Source of the DNA: Phycisphaeraceae bacterium
GTDB taxonomy: Bacteria; Planctomycetota; Phycisphaerae; Phycisphaerales; Zrk34
Reading direction: 5' to 3'
Assembly (NCBI GenBank): GCA_028281485.1
Contig: JANQJT010000025.1
Location: 1-5,067, forward strand
DNA length: 5,067 bases
Shown piece after piece: positions 1 through 5,067 of this stretch. The notes beneath the pieces were generated by a model that searched no databases, was not told where the DNA came from, and saw only the letters and a program-made list of their open reading frames with translations. Every line of letters begins with the position of its first letter. Position 1 is the stretch's first letter. A program made the position numbers and the translations under genes.

Positions 1-1
1 C

Positions 2-805
2 CGCGGCCCCTCCGACGCCGACATCGACCACATGTCCCAAGCCATCTCACGCATCAAGGCCATGGGCCTGCGCACCTGCCTCTCAGCCGGACTGCTCGAC
101 CGCGAAAAAGCCGACCGCCTCAAGGACGCCGGCCTCGACCGACTCAACCACAACCTCAACACCTCTGAATCTCATTACCCCGAGATCTGCTCCACCCACA
201 CCTACGCCGACCGCAAGCAGACCCTCGCCGCCGCTCGCGCCGCAGGCCTGGGCGTCTGCTCCGGCATGATCGTCGGCATGGGCGAATCCTTCGATGACAT
301 CCTCGACGTCGCCTACACCCTCCGCGACCTCCGCGCCGAATCCATCCCCGTCAACTTCCTCCTGCCCATCGACGGCAACCCCATCACCGACGTCAAGTGC
401 AACGGCGCACCGCTCAACCCCCAACTCGTCTTGCGCGTCCTGTCGATGGTACGCCTGGTCAACCCGTCTGCCGAAGTGCGCATCGCCGCCGGCCGCGAAC
501 TGCACCTGCGCTCCCTTCAACCGCTCGCCCTCTGGCCCGCCAACAGCCTGTTCATGGCCGGCTACCTGCTCACCGAGGGCGACGACGCCGCCGCAACACT
601 CCGCATGATCCTCGACGCCGGCTTCACACCCCGACTCGACGAGGGCGACTGGCCCGAACACCTCCAGAAGCTCGCCGCCTCCGCCCCCCTGCCCCACACC
701 TCCAGCGCCCTGCCCGAATCCCAAACCCACCTCAAACCCACCGTCACCGGCGCATCACAAGACCCCTTCGTCCCCGTCGCCGAAGTGGGCCTGCCCAAAA
801 ACTGA
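2..805 (+). CDS. bioB: Biotin synthase BioB, 5'-truncated by the window edge
   Basis: BioB is a cytoplasmic radical-SAM enzyme that inserts sulfur into dethiobiotin, the last step of biotin synthesis. The frame is open from base 2, and the residues before the first ATG (RGPSDADIDH) already match the family, so ATG 32 is internal and the true start lies upstream. Counting from that ATG, visible family marks are C16 (E. coli C128), the substrate-contact motif NHNLNT at 39-44, C76 in VCSGMIVGMGE (E. coli C188), SIPVNFL at 104-110, R150 in VRIAAGRE (E. coli R260, a [2Fe-2S] ligand) and ANSLF at 170-174. The CxxxCxxC motif and the remaining cluster cysteine should lie in the roughly 100-110 missing residues. 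NHNLNT and SIPVNFL resemble the Bacillus form more than the E. coli form (NHNLDT). The conserved core ends near residue 202, and a Pro/Ser-rich tail of about 55 residues follows. The gene converges on the oxidoreductase with 10 bases between stops. No other bio gene is visible. Identity is very secure. Confidence 0.96.
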   Translation, partial: RGPSDADIDHMSQAISRIKAMGLRTCLSAGLLDREKADRLKDAGLDRLNHNLNTSESHYPEICSTHTYADRKQTLAAARAAGLGVCSGMIVGMGESFDDILDVAYTLRDLRAESIPVNFLLPIDGNPITDVKCNGAPLNPQLVLRVLSMVRLVNPSAEVRIAAGRELHLRSLQPLALWPANSLFMAGYLLTEGDDAAATLRMILDAGFTPRLDEGDWPEHLQKLAASAPLPHTSSALPESQTHLKPTVTGASQDPFVPVAEVGLPKN

Positions 806-815
806 TGGATGTGAT

Positions 816-3800
816 TTACGAGTGCTCGCGTGACTGAAGGATCTGGTTCGACAGCGACACCGTGATCTTCGGCCCGGCGTCCGGCGACTCGTCGTGACTG
901 TCCGTCAGCAGCGCCTCGGCCGTCGCCCGCGCCGCCTCCATCTTCGGATAACGCACCTCGCGGTAACCCGTCACCATGTCCGGCGTCCGGCAGATCCGCT
1001 CCCACTTGTCGTACTCCGCCGCCGTCCGCCAGTCGATCCGATCCACCACCGACTCGAACCAGTCGCGGAACACCTGCTCCCGCTTGTGCCACCCCGGCAG
1101 CAGGTCGCGCATAAACCTTGCCCGACGCATCAGCCGCAGCTGCCAATCGCGCGAACGCCACTTGAAGCTGATCCGCCGACCGAACACCACAAACTCCGGC
1201 CGATTCTCGTGCACGTACGTGATCTTGTCACCGCGCGCCGGGTTCACCTTGTAACGACGCTGGTCCCGCTTGTACTTCTCCGGGCTCGTCAGCATCGCCG
1301 CCACGTAAGGCTCGTCCTTGATCAGCATCACCTTCGCCAGGTTCCACACCACCGCACGCGTCAGCGCGTAGTCCCGCTCGTCCGTGTCCCGCTTGAACGT
1401 CTCCAGCACACGATTGCAATAACGCTTGGCGTACTCGATCCCGCCCCAGATCACACAGTCGTACGAACGGATGATCACGTCGCGCATCAGCCCGTCGTCC
1501 ACGCTGCGACCCCTGGTCGCGCGGAACATCTGCTTCATCAACACGCGGAACTGCCGCGCGACGCTCTTGCCGCGCTTCCCGCGGTACTGCAAACGCAGCG
1601 TGTTGGTCTTGCGACGGAACGCCTGACGCGAACTCTCAAAGTCCTGCCGGCTCTCCACCACAAACAGCTCCGGCTTCACCACGATCATGCGCCCGATGTT
1701 GAACGCACGCAGGTTCCGCTCCAGCTCCTTGCGGATCAACCGCCGGATCGCCGTCTCCAGCGCCTCCAGCTTCAACGGCACGTAGCCCAGCTGGTATGCC
1801 ATGCCCAGCATCATGATGTTCGCGTACAGCTTGTTATCCAGCACACGCTCGCACAGGTCGCCCACGTTAAACCCGAAGTAGCGATCCGGGTGCGAGTACG
1901 TCCGCAGCGTCGCCTCCAGGTCCATCGGGTCGAAGTCGTCCTGCCCCATCAGCGACAGGATCGTCGGCGTCTTGGCCGTGTTCACCACCGCCGCCGTGCG
2001 TTCGTGCGACGCGACGCGGAACGGGTGCTTCGGATCGATCGCACGCGTCGCCTCCAGCAGGTCCACACCCAGGATCAGGTCCGCCTTGCCGCAAGGGATC
2101 ACCGGCGTCGTCCGCCCCGTGTTGTCCGCCCGGCTGTAGACCAGCTGACTGCACACCCCGCCGTTGCGAATCGCCAGCCCCTTCTTGTCGAAGAACTGCA
2201 CGTGGTAGCCCATCTCCTGACCGGCCGCGACCAGGATGCTCGTCGCCAAACCGATCCCCATCCCCCCCACACCCGCCATGTAACAACGCCACTCGTCCTG
2301 GTCGGCGTGAACCGGCTTGGTCGGCTCGGGGATGTTCCGCAGGTCCACGTACTCGTCGCCGCTGCGGGCCGGCTGACGACGCGTGATCGTCACACGCTCA
2401 AACGACGGACACGCACCGATCCGCGCACAAGCACCGTCGTCCACACACCAGCTCATGTCCGTCTGAATCTTCGGCCCGTAGTCCGTGTTCACGATCTTCA
2501 GCCCCGGGCACCCCGTCATGTTCGTACACTCCAGGCAAAACTCGCACACCTCCTCCGCGACGTTCATCAGCGTCTGCTTCGGCAGGTAACCCGTCTCCTT
2601 CACCACCCGGCTCGCCTCACGCCGCTGGCGACGGTGATACGTGATCCCGCACTCCTTGTCCGCGATCACCACCTTCACGCCGTCCGCCAGCACCGTCTTC
2701 TCGATCATCTTCCGGTAACCGCTGCGGTCTTCCGGATCGATCCGAACGATGCGCACGTCGCTCTTCAGCTCACGCGGCACCAGCCCCTTCACGATCCGCT
2801 CGATGTCCTGCGGCACCTGCGCCTCACCCACCATGTTCACATCATTACCCGCGTTCGGCTGATGCCCCGTCATCGCCGTCGTCTGGTTCTCCAGGATGAT
2901 GTACGTGATGTCCTGCCCCTGCGCGATCGAGTTGCTGATCGCCACCTGACCCGAGTGATAAAACGTCCCGTCCCCCATAAACACCAGCTGCTTGTTGACA
3001 ATGAACGGGTCCGCGCCCGCGCCCGTCGCGCCGCCCAGCCCCATCCCGCTGTAGTTGTGCATCAGCGGCTTGTTCGGCTCGAACATCAGCATCGTGTAAC
3101 AACCCGTGTCACCGTGACACACCAGGTCCACCGGCGGGCTCTTGTGCATCCGACGCATGTAATCCGCGTCCAGCAAGTCCTTGCGCAACTCCAACAACAC
3201 GTTCGACGAATCCCGGTGCGGACAGCCCGGACAGAACGTCGGCGTGCGATCCGGCAACTCCACCACCGCGCGCTTGGTCTGCTCCACCAGCTCCAGCTCA
3301 CCGGACAAACGCCCGTTGGTCATCTCGATCGGCAGCGTCGGGTGCTGCTTGATCAGCGGCACCAATCGCTCGATCAGCAACGAAGGATGCAACCCACGCG
3401 TCGCCGGGATCCCCGGCAGTTCACGCGGGAACTGCTTGCCCCACACCTCGCAGTTCAACAGCGCCTTCTGTCGCAGCGGCGTCAGGATCGACTGCACCTG
3501 ACGCTCCACGAAGCTCCGCCGCTCCTCGATCACCACCACCTGCCCGCAGTTCTCCGCGAACTCCGTCACGATCTGTTCGTCCAGCGGATAGCTCAAACCG
3601 ATCTTCAGAATCGGCAGCTTGTCGGCCAGCCCCAGCTCACCCAGCGCCTGCACCAGGTAGCTGTACGCCATGCCCGACGCCACGAACCCCATCGACACGC
3701 GCTCGCCGCGCTGCGGCTTGTTGTAAATCCGGTTCACCCCCAGGCGACGCGCCTCCGCCATCACCGCCGCGTGACGCCGCTCCATCCCCAGCTCACGCAC

Positions 3801-4487
3801 CCAGCTCCGCGGCGGCAGCAGCACGAACTGATCCAGGTTCGGCTCCACGTCCTTCTCGTAGCTCAGCATCGCCTGCTGATGCGCGTTCATCGTCGGGTAA
3901 TGGTTCGGCCTCACCTCCACCGTCCCGCCGCCGTCGGCCAGCGCCGTCGTCATCATGTAACCGATGTAAATCTGCCCCGCCTTGCCCAGCTTGAAAGACA
4001 GGTCCACCCAGTCCTTCACCTCCTGCGGACACGAAGGCTCGACCATCGGCATCCGCAGGTGCTCGGCCATAAATCGGCTGTCCACCGGCGCCTGCGTCGA
4101 GTCCGACCACGGGTCGTCCCCACAAACGATCAGCGCCCCGCCCCCGCCCTTCGTCCCCGCCAACACACCGAGCGCCAAGGCATCCGACGCCACGTGCACG
4201 CCCACCGACTTGAACGCCGTCACGCACCGCGCCTCAGCCATCTGGGCGCCGTTCACCATCGCCACGCTCAGCGCCTCGTTGTTCGCCACACGGGCCACGA
4301 TCCCCCGCTCACGCAGCAGCCCCTCACACGCGCCAAACGCGTCGAAGAACCCCGCGATCGGGCTGCCCGGATACCCCGTCAGCAGGTGCACACCACCCTC
4401 CGTCTCAAGGGCGCCCTTGAGAAGCAGCTCGCTACCGGTAAAGATTTCCCGCCCCGTGACCTGGGTAAAACGCGGGTTCGTGCTCAT
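816..4487 (-). CDS. Fused IorA-IorB indolepyruvate-type 2-oxoacid:ferredoxin oxidoreductase
   Basis: This cytoplasmic enzyme should oxidatively decarboxylate a 2-oxoacid, in this family often indolepyruvate or another arylpyruvate from aromatic amino acids, to the acyl-CoA while reducing ferredoxin. Domains in order: residues 15-240, pyrimidine-binding domain with LLTGYPGSP (35-43) and the presumed TPP-activating Glu in NNEALSVAM (E71); about 262-400, domain II; about 416-615, TPP domain with FCPGCPHR (418-425), GDTGCYT (459-465), GDGTF (505-509), N534 and TTAMTGHQP (536-544); 648-693, iron-sulfur module CX2CX2CX5CP then CX5CX5CP; 735-915, IorB/gamma domain with AGVGGMGIG and a GLAIRNGGVCSQ loop; about 925-1195, DUF6537-like domain with IKDEPYVAAMLTSP (1056-1069). 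Archaea encode IorA and IorB separately; the fused form with DUF6537 is known in bacteria, usually about 1150-1190 residues from memory. An in-frame TAA lies 12 bases before ATG 4487, which fixes the start, preceded by a weak AAAGAAAG. The stop is TAA at 816-818. The reading frame is intact. The family is secure; the substrate is not, and another branched or aryl 2-oxoacid is possible. Confidence 0.94.
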   Translation of the reverse strand: MSTNPRFTQVTGREIFTGSELLLKGALETEGGVHLLTGYPGSPIAGFFDAFGACEGLLRERGIVARVANNEALSVAMVNGAQMAEARCVTAFKSVGVHVASDALALGVLAGTKGGGGALIVCGDDPWSDSTQAPVDSRFMAEHLRMPMVEPSCPQEVKDWVDLSFKLGKAGQIYIGYMMTTALADGGGTVEVRPNHYPTMNAHQQAMLSYEKDVEPNLDQFVLLPPRSWVRELGMERRHAAVMAEARRLGVNRIYNKPQRGERVSMGFVASGMAYSYLVQALGELGLADKLPILKIGLSYPLDEQIVTEFAENCGQVVVIEERRSFVERQVQSILTPLRQKALLNCEVWGKQFPRELPGIPATRGLHPSLLIERLVPLIKQHPTLPIEMTNGRLSGELELVEQTKRAVVELPDRTPTFCPGCPHRDSSNVLLELRKDLLDADYMRRMHKSPPVDLVCHGDTGCYTMLMFEPNKPLMHNYSGMGLGGATGAGADPFIVNKQLVFMGDGTFYHSGQVAISNSIAQGQDITYIILENQTTAMTGHQPNAGNDVNMVGEAQVPQDIERIVKGLVPRELKSDVRIVRIDPEDRSGYRKMIEKTVLADGVKVVIADKECGITYHRRQRREASRVVKETGYLPKQTLMNVAEEVCEFCLECTNMTGCPGLKIVNTDYGPKIQTDMSWCVDDGACARIGACPSFERVTITRRQPARSGDEYVDLRNIPEPTKPVHADQDEWRCYMAGVGGMGIGLATSILVAAGQEMGYHVQFFDKKGLAIRNGGVCSQLVYSRADNTGRTTPVIPCGKADLILGVDLLEATRAIDPKHPFRVASHERTAAVVNTAKTPTILSLMGQDDFDPMDLEATLRTYSHPDRYFGFNVGDLCERVLDNKLYANIMMLGMAYQLGYVPLKLEALETAIRRLIRKELERNLRAFNIGRMIVVKPELFVVESRQDFESSRQAFRRKTNTLRLQYRGKRGKSVARQFRVLMKQMFRATRGRSVDDGLMRDVIIRSYDCVIWGGIEYAKRYCNRVLETFKRDTDERDYALTRAVVWNLAKVMLIKDEPYVAAMLTSPEKYKRDQRRYKVNPARGDKITYVHENRPEFVVFGRRISFKWRSRDWQLRLMRRARFMRDLLPGWHKREQVFRDWFESVVDRIDWRTAAEYDKWERICRTPDMVTGYREVRYPKMEAARATAEALLTDSHDESPDAGPKITVSLSNQILQSREHS

Positions 4488-4493
4488 AGTGGG

Positions 4494-4501
4494 CTTTCTT
4501 T
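4494..4501 (-). promoter_or_regulatory. Weak ribosome binding site for the oxidoreductase
   Basis: On the minus strand AAAGAAAG ends 6 bases before ATG 4487. It is purine-rich and correctly spaced but matches the Shine-Dalgarno consensus only partly. It overlaps the in-frame TAA (4500-4502) that rules out a longer reading frame, so it supports this start codon. Confidence 0.4.
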
Positions 4502-4521
4502 ATGCCGACGGCTCGCGATCC

Positions 4522-4533
4522 GCAGGCGCCTGC
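4522..4533. repeat. Perfect 12-base palindrome in the oxidoreductase leader
   Basis: GCAGGCGCCTGC equals its own reverse complement. It lies 35 bases before the ATG of the oxidoreductase on the minus strand, inside a GC-rich leader. It could be a dimeric regulator site or, in RNA, a short hairpin with a 4-base stem and GCGC loop. In GC-rich DNA a palindrome of this length can also arise by chance, so function is inference. Confidence 0.35.
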
Positions 4534-4628
4534 CGGCACCCGGTTCGCCGCCGCGTCGTCGCATTCCAATCGGACTTCGTACGGTTGCCATCCATTGCAA
4601 TCCGTGGGGGGGCAAAAGTTAAGGCAGT

Positions 4629-4634
4629 ATTGTA
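4629..4634 (-). promoter_or_regulatory. Candidate -10 box for the oxidoreductase (TACAAT)
   Basis: On the minus strand TACAAT matches the sigma-70 -10 consensus at 5 of 6 bases, within the AT-richer part of the divergent region. No good TTGACA-like box is found 16-18 bases upstream. If it is used, the transcript would begin near 4620 and carry a leader of roughly 130 bases that includes the 12-base palindrome. Confidence 0.25.
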
Positions 4635-4794
4635 ATCCCCCACACAAACCGCTGGCTAGTACCAATCTCGCCTTTTAACATTTCATACACCCCGGTTTTA
4701 ACCCCCTCAGCCCACTTTTCCGCCCCCTCCACCACCAGCCATTCACACTGGGCAACCCTCGTTAGGATTGAATTAACCATTTTCGCACCGATTC

Positions 4795-4826
4795 TTGCAC
4801 ATCTAATAGCGACAAACCTTTAAGAT
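4795..4826 (+). promoter_or_regulatory. Candidate promoter for the acyltransferase-like gene
   Basis: TTGCAC at 4795-4800 and TAAGAT at 4821-4826 resemble -35 and -10 boxes, but the spacer is 20 bases, longer than the usual 16-18. The -10-like box would give a leader of only about 20-25 bases before ATG 4856. TAATAG at 4804-4809 is an alternative -10. This is a weak call based on position and base composition. Confidence 0.2.
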
Positions 4827-4855
4827 ACCTCCGGCACACTTCCGAGCGCGACGCC

Positions 4856-5067
4856 ATGACCCGTTCACACACAAAAGAAACCCCATTCCGACTCAATCGG
4901 CCCCAACGCGGCGCCGCCCGCAAGGCCGTCAGCTTCTTCGTCAACCCCGCACTCGAACGCGCCCTCGCCCTCAACCGCCTCAACAAGCTCTACGTCCGCG
5001 TCAACGCCATGGACCCGGACCAGCCCTTCGTCGAAAAAATCCTCGGGGCCATGTCCACCCGCGTCAG
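4856..5067 (+). CDS. Probable lysophospholipid acyltransferase (hemolysin-type), N-terminal 70 residues only
   Basis: The frame opens with ATG 4856 and runs off the window after 70 codons. The ATG is the only usual start after the in-frame TGA at 4769-4771. Its codons end mostly in C (GTC, AAC, CTC, GCC), as in bioB, which supports real coding. The first 24 residues are basic and polar. Next come FFVNPALERALALNRLNKLY (27-46) and QPFVEKILGAM (56-66). A stretch of the form 'LERxLxLxRLNxLY ... FxEKxL' resembles the region just before the catalytic NHxxxxD motif in the hemolysin-type lysophospholipid acyltransferases, as I remember that family. The NHxxxxD motif itself would lie beyond the window, so the assignment rests on a short N-terminal resemblance. 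If right, the protein would transfer acyl groups to a lysolipid or ornithine-type lipid at the inner membrane. No clear ribosome binding site precedes it. It is divergent from the oxidoreductase, with 368 bases between start codons. That this is a gene is likely; the function is tentative. Confidence 0.55.
   Translation, partial: MTRSHTKETPFRLNRPQRGAARKAVSFFVNPALERALALNRLNKLYVRVNAMDPDQPFVEKILGAMSTRV

Larger units (their letters stand above)
4488..4855. other. Divergent intergenic region between the oxidoreductase and the acyltransferase-like gene
   Basis: These 368 bases separate two divergent starts and should carry both promoters. Two parts can be told apart. Positions about 4503-4560 are very GC-rich and contain a perfect 12-base palindrome. 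Positions 4621-4800 are about half G+C (91 of 180 by hand count), clearly lower than the genes, and heavily C over G on this strand (67 C, 24 G). Minor elements are a run of seven G at 4606-4612, the 8-base palindrome ATTGCAAT at 4594-4601, the short inverted repeat GGTT-TT-AACC at 4694-4703, and TTTTAAC twice (4673-4679 and 4696-4702, 23 bases apart). I see no tRNA, no recognisable riboswitch and no convincing protein. Frames crossing it are short and look accidental. Confidence 0.7.

Noticed and set aside
32..34. ATG 32 as the start of the first gene
   Set aside because: In-frame residues upstream of it to the window edge (RGPSDADIDH) match BioB, and the essential radical-SAM cysteines would be missing from a protein starting there.
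83..730. A 215-codon minus-strand frame inside bioB
   Set aside because: It gives a Gly/Val/Ala-rich low-complexity translation opposite a gene with clear BioB motifs; it is a shadow of GC-rich coding DNA.
562..1161. A 199-codon minus-strand frame spanning the bioB end and the oxidoreductase end
   Set aside because: It overlaps two well-supported genes in other frames, crosses the junction between them and has no recognisable motif.
894..4622. A 1242-codon open frame on the + strand covering nearly the whole oxidoreductase gene
   Set aside because: It is codon-on-codon antisense to the real gene, so its stops could arise only opposite TTA, CTA or TCA. Codons 1 to about 1198 of the oxidoreductase lack all three, as expected in GC-rich coding sequence. 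The translation is an Arg/His/Gln/Val-rich product with no domain, whereas the minus strand gives a full-length recognised enzyme.
4432..4665. A Cys-containing 77-codon minus-strand frame that could be an upstream ORF for the oxidoreductase
   Set aside because: It starts with TTG, has no clear ribosome binding site, overlaps the oxidoreductase start by about 56 bases in another frame and shows no family pattern. It would be worth revisiting only if conserved in relatives.
4694..4703. GGTT-TT-AACC inverted repeat as a terminator or operator
   Set aside because: The arms are only 4 bases with a 2-base gap and no T run, which is within chance for a region of this size.
4762..4986. A 74-codon minus-strand frame across the start of the acyltransferase-like gene
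   Set aside because: It begins inside the plus-strand coding region, is Arg/Ala/Ser-rich and has no recognisable features; the plus-strand frame has the expected C-ending codons.

Overview
The window looks like a stretch of bacterial chromosome with a GC-rich genome. It holds two genes cut by the window edges and one complete large gene between them. I see no mobile element, CRISPR array, tRNA or rRNA. The organism cannot be named from this sequence. A Bacillus-type biotin synthase, a single-chain indolepyruvate-type ferredoxin oxidoreductase, very weak Shine-Dalgarno signals and strongly G/C-ending codons would suit a planctomycete (possibly Phycisphaerae) or a similar GC-rich environmental lineage. 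That placement is inference.

Layout. Positions 2-805 (+) are the C-terminal two thirds or more of biotin synthase BioB, whose radical-SAM N-terminus lies before the window. Ten bases later, in convergent orientation, is a 1223-residue gene at 816-4487 (-). It encodes a fused IorA-IorB 2-oxoacid (indolepyruvate-type) ferredoxin oxidoreductase: two pyruvate-ferredoxin-oxidoreductase-like domains, a thiamine pyrophosphate domain, an iron-sulfur module with seven cysteines, an IorB/gamma domain and a C-terminal DUF6537-like domain. Positions 4488-4855 are a divergent intergenic region of 368 bases. It contains the GC-rich leader of the oxidoreductase with a perfect 12-base palindrome, followed by a more AT-rich stretch that probably holds both promoters. 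From 4856 (+) the first 70 codons of another gene run off the window; they resemble the N-terminus of the hemolysin-type lysophospholipid acyltransferases.

The three genes do not form an operon, since neighbours alternate in orientation, and nothing in the sequence ties them to one pathway. BioB makes biotin, the oxidoreductase couples decarboxylation of 2-oxoacids (probably aryl- or amino-acid-derived) to ferredoxin reduction, and the third gene probably acts in membrane lipid metabolism. The + strand is C-rich over G in both plus-strand genes, in the intergenic DNA and in most of the minus-strand gene that I sampled. This suggests a strand-wide replication skew in which the oxidoreductase is the leading-strand gene. 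I found no convincing new biological system. The points most worth a second look are the iron-sulfur ligand pattern, the basic C-terminal domain of the oxidoreductase and the structure of the divergent promoter region.
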